Notes under the pieces: generated by a model
The model's database searches: none
What the model was told of the DNA's origin: nothing
The model's input: the letters and a program-made list of their open reading frames with translations, nothing else
Made by a program: the position numbers and the translations under genes
Shown: positions 10,001 through 18,961 of the stretch, one piece after another
How positions within the stretch are numbered: position 1 is the stretch's first letter
Layout of the letters: each line of letters begins with the position of its first letter
NCBI GenBank assembly: GCA_025463135.1
Contig: JAOAPY010000005.1
Coordinates: 124,001 to 188,000, forward strand
DNA from: Acidobacteriota bacterium
Lineage (GTDB): Bacteria > Acidobacteriota > Blastocatellia > Pyrinomonadales > Pyrinomonadaceae
DNA length: 64,000 nucleotides
Direction: 5' to 3'

Positions 10001-11023
10001 TTAACGGATAACTTCGATGCGGTCGCCTGACTGCAGCCGCGGATCACGCACTTTGCCGGACTTGATTTCCTTGATGCTGAAGCGGGTCGTGGTCAGATTG
10101 CCATCGACGCCTTCTCGGGACATTTCCACGACGCCGTCAGATTGATTACGTACTCCTCCGGCCGCCAAAATCGATTGCAGTAACGTGATGCCCGCTTGAA
10201 AGACCTTCTGACCCGGAGAGTTAATGCGACCACCGATGTAATAGAACTGCTCTGGTCGAGCCGTGATGTTGATTACGTCGCCCGGTTGAATCAGAACACT
10301 TGAAGAAGAGGGATCGGCCAGATCGATGATTTGCACCGGCTTGCCGGCTCGCATAATCGACGCCCGCGCCGCATCAAGACGCGACTGCGTTTCCGCCAGC
10401 ACCACGTATAGGGGCACTGCTTCGCGCCTGAGAATTTTGGTGCCGCCGCTAACCACCAGTCCGGTGACGACGATTGTGTGACTCGCATATTGCCGCACGC
10501 TCACGCTTATTCCTGGCGAGTCCTGGAGAGAGCGTCGCTTTAATTCAGACGCCAAGTGGGCTTGAATCTCGTCCGTGGTCAGGCCCGCTACGGGAACTGT
10601 TCCGCCGATCACCGGCAGATCAATAAAGCCGCCTTCAAGAACAGTAAAGAGCGTCGACCCGCTCGTGGCCAAACCGCGAATTCGGATGTCGATCACGTCA
10701 CCCGCCCCAACCCGGTAGATCGCTGTCAACGACGATTCGTCCGCGGGAACTGTTGTTTTGGACAGCTCCAGCGTTGAGCTGGCTTCTGCCTTTGACTCCG
10801 GGGCCGCACGCGAACCAGTCGACGCCATGACCTTCGAGGACTTTGGCGGCGCGTCAAGGCCACCATTTCGGCCGGCCGGCGCCTGAGCAGCCACTCTTGC
10901 CTGGGTATCGTGCAAAGCCTTCTTTGCCTTATCTTCAACCGAATTTGCCGGTCCCTGCGCCAAAGCAGTGGCACCGGACAGACCCGTGAAAATGCAAAAA
11001 CTCACTAATAATGCCCTGTTCAT
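10001..11023 (-). CDS. Polysaccharide export protein (Wza-like, Poly_export/SLBB)
   Basis: 340 residues with a signal peptide (LLVSFCIFTGLSGATALAQ). A low-complexity, Ala/Ser/Lys-rich stretch to about 110 precedes the Poly_export domain, which begins YRVGAGDVIDIRIRG, and an SLBB-type segment (EQFYYIGGRINSPGQKVFQA, about 255-275). It would form the periplasmic or outer-membrane channel for polysaccharide export. No lipobox Cys is evident, so lipid anchoring as in Wza is doubtful. It stands apart from the glycan block, and no Wzc or Wzx gene is in the window. Confidence 0.88.
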   Translation of the reverse strand: MNRALLVSFCIFTGLSGATALAQGPANSVEDKAKKALHDTQARVAAQAPAGRNGGLDAPPKSSKVMASTGSRAAPESKAEASSTLELSKTTVPADESSLTAIYRVGAGDVIDIRIRGLATSGSTLFTVLEGGFIDLPVIGGTVPVAGLTTDEIQAHLASELKRRSLQDSPGISVSVRQYASHTIVVTGLVVSGGTKILRREAVPLYVVLAETQSRLDAARASIMRAGKPVQIIDLADPSSSSVLIQPGDVINITARPEQFYYIGGRINSPGQKVFQAGITLLQSILAAGGVRNQSDGVVEMSREGVDGNLTTTRFSIKEIKSGKVRDPRLQSGDRIEVIR

Positions 11024-11143
11024 AAGTCGAGACCTATCCTGTCATCAAGCATTCATTGTTTTGACAATTACTACGAATAGAGAAGTCTAATAACTCCGCT
11101 ATTCCAACAGCGGATCAAAGTGTGGGGTACGTTTCGCAGCAAG

Positions 11144-11274
11144 TTTCCGACAAACTTCAGGAGACTTTGATCAAATGGTTCAATAGGAAGCCAAAACCTA
11201 TGTACGCGTTGAGGCGTTTGATCAGAGTTTCCTGGGTTTGTCAGGGCGTGACGACAGCTAGAGCTTGTCGGACA
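11144..11274. repeat. Degenerate twin-hairpin element, TGTCCGA family, copy B
   Basis: Left arm 11144-11160 (TTTCCGACAAACTTCAG) and right arm 11252-11274, whose complement begins TGTCCGACAAGCTCTAGCTG. The left flank (GTTTCGCAGCAAG) and right flank (TTAAACTTGATC) match the flanks of copy C at 48035. It occupies the gap 11024-11454 between the divergent export-protein and DUF512 genes. Confidence 0.65.
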
Positions 11275-11454
11275 TTAAACTTGATCACAACGGGCGACCG
11301 AGTGCGGCTCAACAAATCTGGTGGCGCTTGCTATACTTTCGGTTTCCCCGGGGTGGGCAATTTTTGGAGCTCGCAGGTATCGGCACCGAATTGATACTGG
11401 GCCAGTCAGGGTTAGGCTCAGATTTCTAAAAAGCTTATCAGGCACCGGTTTTCT

Positions 11455-12792
11455 ATGTACGAGTTTGCAGTAGCACCAGCCGTCACCAGCATTCGCCGCC
11501 GCGGCGTTGTCATTACCGCGGTTACGCCAGACACCCTGGGCGGCGAGCTGGAGTTGGAGCCCGGAGATCGAGTCATCAAAGTCAACGGTCGGCCGGTGCG
11601 GGATTATCTCGATTTTCGGTTCCAGACCGGGGGTGAGACGGAGCTCACTCTCGAGGTTCGGAAAAAAACCGGTGAAGATTGGGAATTGGAGATCGAGCGA
11701 GATGAAGGGGAGGATTTCGGTCTTTCGTTCGAACAGATTGTTCCCCGCCAGTGTGCTAACGAATGTATCTTCTGCTTTTGCAAGGGTAATCCGGAGGACG
11801 CTCGTCCTTCGCTTTTCATTCGTGACGAGGACATTCGCCTTTCTTTCCTGTACGGCAACTACACTACGCTGACCTCGATAACCGAGGATGAGATGCAGCG
11901 CATCATCGAACAACGACTTTCACCTCAATACGTTTCGATTCACGCGATGGATCTGGAAGTGCGCGCTTATCTCCTGGGAATCGATAAGAGTCGGGCGGGC
12001 ATCTCGGACAAACTCGCACGATTGATGGACAACGGAATCGAGATCCACGCCCAGGTAGTCCTTTGTCCCACTATCAACGACGGTGAGGTTTTGCGACAGA
12101 CCATTTTCGATCTTGCCGCTCACTATCCGCGCGTCAGCAGTGTGGCGATCGTCCCGCTTGGTCTCACACGCTACAACACCGATGAGCGCTTGACCGCGGT
12201 AACCCCTGAGTTCTGCCGGGAAACGATTAAGCAGGTAACTGCAATACAAGGGGAGTTGCGCACCCAGGTTGGTACAACCTTCGCTTTTCTGGGTGATGAA
12301 ATTTATTTGCGAGGGGGAAGCAAAGTACCTTCACGCCGGCACTATGGTGATTATCCACAAATTGAAGATGGCATCGGCATGGTCCGTTCTTTTGCCAATG
12401 AGTTCACAGCCTTCTTGAAGCGACTCGATCGACGACCGCCCAAGGATACCGGTAGCGTAAACGGAACGATCATGACTGGGAAGCTTTTTGCGCCGGTCCT
12501 GGAAGAAAAAATCGCAAAGCTGAATGAGCGGTTTGGTACCAGGCTTGATGTCGCCGGCATTGAAAACCATTATTTTGGCGGTGATGTGTCCGTTGCCGGC
12601 CTTTTAACCGGCTCTGATTTCACTAAGGCGGCCGACAAGCTGCGTGGTGACTTCCTGGTCATTCCTCGATCGACCCTCAAGAGCGATGAAGATATTATGC
12701 TTGATGGCATGACGCTCGCGGAACTGCAGCGGAACGTCGGTGTGCCAGTGTATCCGCTTGATATGCGCGCGTTTGGCGAGTGGCTTGGTTAA
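11455..12792 (+). CDS. DUF512 family radical SAM protein with N-terminal PDZ
   Basis: 445 residues. A PDZ-like domain (about 15-60, GELELEPGDRVIKVNG) precedes a radical SAM core. The CxxxCxxC motif is Cys100, Cys104 and Cys107 (CANECIFC), expected to hold a 4Fe-4S cluster for SAM cleavage; Cys109 is an extra cysteine. The C-terminal DUF512 region (about 220-440) includes SVAIVPLGLTRYN and ENHYFGGDVSVAGLL. The family, also found in clostridia and cyanobacteria, has no established reaction. It is followed closely by a methyltransferase gene, possibly one transcript. Confidence 0.9.
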   Translation: MYEFAVAPAVTSIRRRGVVITAVTPDTLGGELELEPGDRVIKVNGRPVRDYLDFRFQTGGETELTLEVRKKTGEDWELEIERDEGEDFGLSFEQIVPRQCANECIFCFCKGNPEDARPSLFIRDEDIRLSFLYGNYTTLTSITEDEMQRIIEQRLSPQYVSIHAMDLEVRAYLLGIDKSRAGISDKLARLMDNGIEIHAQVVLCPTINDGEVLRQTIFDLAAHYPRVSSVAIVPLGLTRYNTDERLTAVTPEFCRETIKQVTAIQGELRTQVGTTFAFLGDEIYLRGGSKVPSRRHYGDYPQIEDGIGMVRSFANEFTAFLKRLDRRPPKDTGSVNGTIMTGKLFAPVLEEKIAKLNERFGTRLDVAGIENHYFGGDVSVAGLLTGSDFTKAADKLRGDFLVIPRSTLKSDEDIMLDGMTLAELQRNVGVPVYPLDMRAFGEWLG

Positions 12793-12842
12793 CACTCAAT
12801 CGGCCTTTCCTTTGCGGATCCATTTCTGATTTCCTGAAGAGC

Positions 12843-13430
12843 ATGAGTTACGTACCTGAGCAGCCGAAGTCTCCGGCAAAAAAAAAGATCCTGGATGTCG
12901 GCTGCGGTCAAAACAAATATCCGGGAGCTATCGGTATCGACGCAAATCCGCGGAGTCATGCCGATGTCATTCATGATCTGGGCGTGATTCCATATCCCTT
13001 TGACGCCGATGAATTTGATGAGGTCATTTGCAGTCATGTGATTGAACATGTGCCCGACGTGATGGCGTTTGTTTCAGAGATTCATCGGGTCACCCGGCCG
13101 GGAGGCAGGATCAAGATAGTTACTCCTCATTATTCCAATCCTGACTGGGCCACCGACCCGACTCATCGCAATCATTTCAATAGCTATTCGTTCACTTGTT
13201 TTATGCCCGAGCGCACGCCGTTTCCTTTCTACACCGACATCGAACTCACGCCGGTTCAATGCTACGTCAGCCTCGCAAACCTTTGGCGAGCTGTTGGTCT
13301 CGAGTTCGTCACGAACCTTGACCAGCGTTGGCCTGCCTTCCGTTTCACTCGAAAGTTTTGGGAGTTCTACCTGTCCACGATTTGCCGCGGCAAGGAACTG
13401 CGCTTTGAATTCGAAGTAGTTAAGAGATAA
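12843..13430 (+). CDS. Class I SAM-dependent methyltransferase
   Basis: 195 residues from the ATG at 12843. A GTG at 12780 would extend it by 21 residues and overlap the DUF512 gene; that extension lacks conserved character, so the ATG is preferred. The SAM loop is KKILDVGCGQNKYPGAIG, followed by the acidic strand IDANPRSHADVIHDL, VICSHVIEHVPD (motif II) and RVTRPGGRIKIVTPHYSN. The C-terminal half is rich in aromatic residues (TCFMPERTPFPFYTDIE). It is close to Methyltransf_11 proteins. The substrate is unknown. Confidence 0.85.
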   Translation: MSYVPEQPKSPAKKKILDVGCGQNKYPGAIGIDANPRSHADVIHDLGVIPYPFDADEFDEVICSHVIEHVPDVMAFVSEIHRVTRPGGRIKIVTPHYSNPDWATDPTHRNHFNSYSFTCFMPERTPFPFYTDIELTPVQCYVSLANLWRAVGLEFVTNLDQRWPAFRFTRKFWEFYLSTICRGKELRFEFEVVKR

Positions 13431-13449
13431 GAATCGAGAGGCTTAGCAG

Positions 13450-13501
13450 CCGATTTTCGTGCGGCGCCGCGCTCCGCGACTGACGGTCTTCAGAAAATCG
13501 G
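13450..13501. repeat. Inverted repeat after the methyltransferase gene
   Basis: CCGATTTTC (13450-13458) pairs with GAAAATCGG (13493-13501) around a GC-rich loop. A small CGGAT-AAAA-ATCCG hairpin follows immediately. It may stop transcription of the upstream gene, but there is no clean U-tract. Confidence 0.5.
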
Positions 13502-13585
13502 ATAAAAATCCGAAATTCCAGCCGACGCATGGGTTTCGGAAAATGCTATCTGGTTTGATAATTAGACTTGGTGACCACCCCCCAG

Positions 13586-13601
13586 TTGGCATGGCCCTTG
13601 C
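13586..13601 (+). promoter_or_regulatory. Candidate sigma-54 (-24/-12) promoter
   Basis: TTGGCATGGCCCTTGC matches the sigma-54 consensus with GG at 13588-13589 and GC at 13600-13601, the required 12-base spacing. It lies about 175 bases upstream of the CarboxypepD_reg/TPR gene, in an otherwise featureless gap (13431-13777). No enhancer-binding protein is encoded nearby, so this rests on sequence alone. Confidence 0.45.
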
Positions 13602-13777
13602 TCCTACCCGTTCGCTATCGTTTTTTAGGGTGACTTAGCATGTTCTTGGCCAGTCGCCCACAGGACTTTTCGGAAATTCTTTGAAACAGTCCTCCTTCAT
13701 AAAAATTCTGAAAGCCTCGGGGTCGTCAATCGGGAGTTCTTTGTTGAATTCCAGGGTCTGGAATTGAGTTTCTAAAG

Positions 13778-14779
13778 ATGCGATTCAAGTCAATCGTAGT
13801 TCTGGTTCTAACCCTGATCGTTCCAGCAGTTGTTCAATCTCAAACTGGTATCAGACCAGGCGGAGCATCGGGTGCGGACAGACCGGGAAACATACGTGGC
13901 ACCGTTGTGATGCCTGATGGTTCCACCCTTTTGATGAGCGTCAAGGTCACTCTTAAGGTTCTTCGGGGTGAGATGACGTTTACCTTTACTGACCAGCAGG
14001 GACGATTCGAGATTAATAATCTGTCATCTGGCCAGTACACGTTGGAAGTAGATGCTGACGGCGAGCGTCGATTTGAGTTGGTAACGGAAAAAGTGCTGGT
14101 CCCCCGTGGCGGTGCTACCACTTTCGTAACCATTCCTTTGAAAGAAAAGCGGCGCGCAGAGCGATCGCCAACGGACAAAACCGTTTCGATTGCCATGCTC
14201 GACCAGAAGGTTCCCGGGGCCGCGAAGCGGGCGTTCGAACACGCAAGTCGGATGGAGACTGAAGGCAATACACTCGAATCCATCGAGGACCTGAAAAAAG
14301 CGATTGCTATCTATCCAGACTATCTGATGGCGCACAACGATCTTGGTGCACAACTCCTGGGTTTGGAGCGTTTCGAAGAAGCGGCCATCGAGTTGCGGAC
14401 GGCAATAAGAATTGATCCCAAGGCTTATAACCCGCAACTTAATCTGGGAATCGTCCTGCTGAAGCAGAAGAGTTTTTCAGAAGCCCTTGCTTCCCTTGAT
14501 AAAGCGCTTTCGATTGAACCCGCCGCTCCGGCCGCGCATCTGTATGCGGGAATTGTTTCATTGAAACTCAATGACCCCGATCGCGGCGTAAAAGAACTGA
14601 CGGCGGCCCACGACCTGGGTGGCATCAATTACGGAGTTGCTCTGCTGCAACTTGGCCAGTTCTATATGCGGAAGGGTGATCGGGCGCTGGCCCTCAAGTC
14701 ATTTGAGTCTTATTTGCATGAATCACCTAATGCACCCGATGCCGCTCAGATTCAGAAACTGATCGACACGCTGCATTAA
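13778..14779 (+). CDS. Secreted carboxypeptidase-regulatory-like/TPR protein
   Basis: 333 residues. After a signal peptide (VLVLTLIVPAVVQSQ), a carboxypeptidase-regulatory-like beta-sandwich at about 33-115 contains GTVVMPDGSTLLMSVKV and GRFEINNLSSGQYTLEVDAD. About five TPR units follow at 140-330 (MAHNDLGAQLLGLERFEEAA, then QLNLGIVLLKQKSFSEALAS). It is probably a periplasmic scaffold. It lies 90 bases upstream of a TonB-dependent receptor whose N-terminus carries the same type of domain, so the two may work together. A candidate sigma-54 promoter lies upstream. Confidence 0.85.
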   Translation: MRFKSIVVLVLTLIVPAVVQSQTGIRPGGASGADRPGNIRGTVVMPDGSTLLMSVKVTLKVLRGEMTFTFTDQQGRFEINNLSSGQYTLEVDADGERRFELVTEKVLVPRGGATTFVTIPLKEKRRAERSPTDKTVSIAMLDQKVPGAAKRAFEHASRMETEGNTLESIEDLKKAIAIYPDYLMAHNDLGAQLLGLERFEEAAIELRTAIRIDPKAYNPQLNLGIVLLKQKSFSEALASLDKALSIEPAAPAAHLYAGIVSLKLNDPDRGVKELTAAHDLGGINYGVALLQLGQFYMRKGDRALALKSFESYLHESPNAPDAAQIQKLIDTLH

Positions 14780-14869
14780 GCGCACTACAACAACGGCTGC
14801 ACTAATTTAGAATTAGCGGCAGCTTATTTATTCACCTTAAATGCCCATCTTAGGAGGGAAATAAGCAAA

Positions 14870-17800
14870 ATGAGAAGTTCTGAAAAGGCAAAAGGCCTTG
14901 CGAAGTTTAGTATTCGCCTGTTGCTTCTGACATCTATTCTCGTTCTTACAGCCATTGCCGCTATGGCCCAGGCCACCACCGGAAGTCTCAGGGGTGTAGT
15001 AACGGACTCTAACGGCGCAATCGTTTCTGGAGCCACGGTGACGGTCAAGAATCAGGCCACCGGTAGCACTGCGACGTTTACAACCAACGCCGAAGGCACT
15101 TTTGATGCAGCGGCTCTACAGCCGGGTGAATATAGCGTGACTATCGAGGCGTCTGGCTTCAAGCGCGTCGTCAACACGGGAGTGCCTGTGAAAATAGGTA
15201 TCGTTAACCCGGTCTCGGTTGTCCTGGAAGCGGGCAACGTAACGGAAACCGTGACGGTTACCGCCAGCACGGACGAGATAGTGCAGCGAGATCAGGCCCA
15301 GATTTCTACGACTATTCCGGCCAGGCTAATTCAAGAGCTGCCCTCAAACGGTGCGGCTGGGGGTATTGACACCCTCGCATTGCTGGCCCCTGGCGTTATT
15401 GCCAATCGAGCGGGGGGCACCAACACGAACGGCACGGGTCTTTCCGTAAATGGAAACCGCGGGCGTTCGAACAATTTCCAGATTGACGGTACCGATAATA
15501 ACGACCTGAGCGTAGCAGGCCCGGCCCTGTTCGTAGATTTTCAGGACTCCGTGCAGGAGTATCAGGTCATTACGAACAACTTCTCGGCGCAGTACGGTCG
15601 CAACCAGGGCGCCGTCATCAATATCGTTACCAAGAGCGGCACGAACGCCTATCATGGGAGCGCCTTCGAGTTCCATCAGGACGGCTACCACCTCAACAGC
15701 TTGAATAACATTGAGAAGCGGAGCATCCCTGCTACCGGAGCTACTCAAACGCAACTTCATCCACCCCGTTTTCTTTACAATGTCTACGGCGGTACCTTCG
15801 GCGGCCCGGTCACCCTGCCGCGTTTTGGTGAAGGCGGCAAGTCCACGATTAGTGGTAAGGACCGCTTCTTCTTTTTCGTGGCGTATCAAGGAGTGCGCAA
15901 CCCTGCGTCCACGACCAATAGTACGACTACGTTGGCCGTCGTAGGTTCTGAATTGCCGCGGCTGGTCTCGACCTTTCCCGGCAACGCGGTGATTTCAACA
16001 ATTGCCACGTACAGTCCATTCGCCATCCCCGGCGCAACTCCAAACAGCTTCGTATCGCAAGCCGGCATCGGCCAGGCGCTTATTAATACGAATCCCGCTT
16101 CAGGTTGCCCCAGGGCTATTTTGGCGACCTCGACTCCGCCTGCCGGCTGCACGGGCTATGCCAATTTGGGGAACTTTCTGATTGGCGGTCCCTATGATGT
16201 GCTTAACTTCGGGACGGCTACTGCTCCTCTGCTTTTCCAGGGAGCTCAGTATCAACGAACCCAGTCGACGGCCTTCACTGAAAATTATTACAGCATGCGC
16301 TTCGACATCAAGGCGTCGCAAAAGCACAACATCACCGCGCGCTATTTGAACCAGAAGAGCGTCAGTCAGAATGGCCTGCAAACCACGACCAGCGGCTTCA
16401 ACGGTGATGTCCCGGCCAGCAGTAAGAACATGGGCGCCACTTTGACCAGCCAGCTTTCCAACACCCTTGTGAATGAATTTCGCGCTTCCTATAACCGGAT
16501 CGGCGTTGAGTTTGGTGGTGGATGTTCGACAGGAACTCCTGGCTGCATTCCCGGCCCCGCTGAGATTGGTGTGGCTTTGGCCAACATCACTTTCCCCGTG
16601 GCGCTGGGCCTGACCAAGACCGGCAGTGCGTTAGCCACTATCGGACCGGCGACCAACCTGCCCCAGGGACGCATTGGCAAGGTCTTTCAGTATGCTGATA
16701 CCTTGAGCTGGGCGAAGGGACGACATTCCCTCCTCTTCGGCGCCGAATACAAGCACCTGACTGAATTAGCTCCGTTTCTCCCGAACTATAATGGTGCATA
16801 CAGCTTTAACTCGCAGGCACGCATCGTCAACAATGCGCCGGTTTCGGTTGCCATCACCGGCGGCGATCCGCTCCTGCTCTTCCCTGAGAATGACCAGTAC
16901 TACTTCATTCAGGATGACTTCAAGCTTCGTCCGAATCTTACTTTCAACATCGGTCTACGGTACGAATATACCGGTCAGCCGATAAACGTACTGCATGACC
17001 AGACGGTCGTAAGAGAAAACGGCCCGAACGGGTTTTATGTCAAGTCGCTGCCGCTGGACGTTCGCACCGTTCCCAAAGCTCCGATCGACAAAAACAACTT
17101 TGCACCGCGCATCGGCTTTGCCTATTCGCCTAAATTCTGGAAGAAGTTTCTTGGCGAAGACGCGACTGTGATTCGTGGCGGTTTCTCCATAGCGTACGAT
17201 GCCGCCTACTACAACATCCTGTTGAATGTGCAGAATGCCGCGCCATTTTCAGCGGCGCTCAACATTTCTCCGGGAAGCCTGGCATCGACCACTACTTCTC
17301 CGTCTCCGCTCCCGTCCAATCCGACCGGTGATCGGGTGCGGGCTGCCGCACTGGCGTCCGGCGTGCTGCCTCTTGGCCAACTTGATCCGACCTTTTTGAG
17401 CCAAACCAAGGTGGCAAGTGATTTCCGTTCGCCATACTCCGAACAGTTCTCTTTGGGCGTTCAGCATCAGTTCGGTCGCCGGCACGTAGCCGAAGTCCGT
17501 TACGTGGGCACGCACGGTGTGGCACTGTTCCAGAATGTCAATGCCAACTTCTTTATCGGGCCAATCTTAAACGGGATTGGTACTGCCGCCAGCGGTGTTC
17601 CACCGCTCACCCGCAACGGAGTGACTCGCACCCTCCCAGGCTTTCCTTCATTAGTGCCGCCGGGCACTGTCGAGCAAGTCTGTTTAAATCTTACGGCTAC
17701 ACCCTTCATTGATGAGTCCGCCTGCAACAGACGTCAATTCCGGACGGCTGGGGTAACATCCCGTGCGAACACGTCGCAGTCGATTTATCACTCGATGCAG

Positions 17801-18721
17801 GCCCGCTACAACGGGCGTTTGGCCAAGGATGCGCTTTCGGTGGGTCTGTCTTACACGTTCAGCAAGACCATCGACGATGCCAGCGAAATCTTTGCTTTCG
17901 GCGGTGGTGACATCCTTTCGGCGAGTGCACAGAATCCCTTCTGTATTAACCGTTGTGAGCGCGGACGTTCAGGCCTTGATCGGCCGCATGCTTTCTCCGC
18001 GAACTTCATCTACGATGCTCCTTACTTCAAGGAACAGCGTGGAATTGTCGGCCACGTGCTCGGCGGCTGGCAACTCAATGGGACTTACATCCTGACCAGC
18101 GGCGGTGTTTTCACGCCTGGGCAAAGCGGTAACGGCACAATCGGACTGGGTAATACCTACCTGACGGCCGGCGACCGCCCATTCCTGTCCAACCCGAACG
18201 CCGACCGGCGTCAGGTGGGCATCACTGCGCTAGACGCGCGCTTGCTCTTTCCAGGGGCGCCATTACCGCCGGCACCACCCCCAGGCTCGACCGCAATTCA
18301 GCCTACAGATCTGATTCTGTACTCGCTGACTCAGATTAACGCCACGGGAACTTACGTCCCCGTCACGCTCGACCAGGTTAAGTACGTCTTCAACGGGCCA
18401 GGTGCGGCAGTACTCTTTGGTACACCGTTTGGCAGCGTTGGGCGGGGCATCGAACGTGGGCCTAAGTTCAATCAATTGAACATGGGTTTGGTCAAGAACA
18501 TCCACGTGTTTGAACGCGTATCACTGCAACTTCGCGGTGAGGCCTTCAATGTCTTGAACCACCCACAACCGGGTATTGGCAGTGCGGTAACCGGTGGCAC
18601 CAATCACTTGCCCAGCATCAACGTTAACAATGCTGGAGTTCCCAGTGCTGCCTTCGGCGAAACCGGGGATCAAACTTACGCTCGGCGCGTTGTTCAAGTT
18701 GGGTTGCGCATTATTTTCTAG
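14870..18721 (+). CDS. Oar-like TonB-dependent receptor with CarboxypepD_reg domain
   Basis: 1283 residues, an outer-membrane barrel. The signal peptide is at about 1-34. The carboxypeptidase-regulatory-like domain at 35-125 begins GSLRGVVTDSNGAIVSGATV. A plug-like region follows (GGTNTNGTGLSVNGNRGRSN, then QIDGTDNNDLSVAGP). The long beta-barrel ends VQVGLRIIF with the C-terminal aromatic residue typical of outer-membrane proteins. Such Oar-type receptors are numerous in acidobacteria and are thought to take up oligosaccharides or peptides; the ligand is unknown. The Shine-Dalgarno AGGAGG at 14852-14857 precedes the ATG by about 12 bases. A strong terminator follows. Confidence 0.93.
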   Translation: MRSSEKAKGLAKFSIRLLLLTSILVLTAIAAMAQATTGSLRGVVTDSNGAIVSGATVTVKNQATGSTATFTTNAEGTFDAAALQPGEYSVTIEASGFKRVVNTGVPVKIGIVNPVSVVLEAGNVTETVTVTASTDEIVQRDQAQISTTIPARLIQELPSNGAAGGIDTLALLAPGVIANRAGGTNTNGTGLSVNGNRGRSNNFQIDGTDNNDLSVAGPALFVDFQDSVQEYQVITNNFSAQYGRNQGAVINIVTKSGTNAYHGSAFEFHQDGYHLNSLNNIEKRSIPATGATQTQLHPPRFLYNVYGGTFGGPVTLPRFGEGGKSTISGKDRFFFFVAYQGVRNPASTTNSTTTLAVVGSELPRLVSTFPGNAVISTIATYSPFAIPGATPNSFVSQAGIGQALINTNPASGCPRAILATSTPPAGCTGYANLGNFLIGGPYDVLNFGTATAPLLFQGAQYQRTQSTAFTENYYSMRFDIKASQKHNITARYLNQKSVSQNGLQTTTSGFNGDVPASSKNMGATLTSQLSNTLVNEFRASYNRIGVEFGGGCSTGTPGCIPGPAEIGVALANITFPVALGLTKTGSALATIGPATNLPQGRIGKVFQYADTLSWAKGRHSLLFGAEYKHLTELAPFLPNYNGAYSFNSQARIVNNAPVSVAITGGDPLLLFPENDQYYFIQDDFKLRPNLTFNIGLRYEYTGQPINVLHDQTVVRENGPNGFYVKSLPLDVRTVPKAPIDKNNFAPRIGFAYSPKFWKKFLGEDATVIRGGFSIAYDAAYYNILLNVQNAAPFSAALNISPGSLASTTTSPSPLPSNPTGDRVRAAALASGVLPLGQLDPTFLSQTKVASDFRSPYSEQFSLGVQHQFGRRHVAEVRYVGTHGVALFQNVNANFFIGPILNGIGTAASGVPPLTRNGVTRTLPGFPSLVPPGTVEQVCLNLTATPFIDESACNRRQFRTAGVTSRANTSQSIYHSMQARYNGRLAKDALSVGLSYTFSKTIDDASEIFAFGGGDILSASAQNPFCINRCERGRSGLDRPHAFSANFIYDAPYFKEQRGIVGHVLGGWQLNGTYILTSGGVFTPGQSGNGTIGLGNTYLTAGDRPFLSNPNADRRQVGITALDARLLFPGAPLPPAPPPGSTAIQPTDLILYSLTQINATGTYVPVTLDQVKYVFNGPGAAVLFGTPFGSVGRGIERGPKFNQLNMGLVKNIHVFERVSLQLRGEAFNVLNHPQPGIGSAVTGGTNHLPSINVNNAGVPSAAFGETGDQTYARRVVQVGLRIIF

Positions 18722-18748
18722 ACGAGTCTTGTCTGGAAACATCTTGCA

Positions 18749-18777
18749 GGGAGAGCCACCTTGGCTCTCCCTTTTTT
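18749..18777 (+). terminator. Rho-independent terminator of the TonB receptor gene
   Basis: A perfect 9-base stem, GGGAGAGCC-ACCTT-GGCTCTCCC, is followed by six T residues. It lies 28 bases after the stop codon. Confidence 0.95.
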
Positions 18778-18961
18778 CGTGTGCGCCCGGCAGGGCGCCA
18801 CTTACGTCGGAGTGACAGTTCTTCTTACAAACTCGCCAATCTTGGTTGTTGTTTTCAGCGGGCCGTCGGCGCTGATCTTCATTAGTGAAAGGCGAACAGT
18901 CAAAAGCGGAACCAGGAATCACACTCCGGGTTCCGCTTAAGAGAGTAAGTGAGTGACGGGT

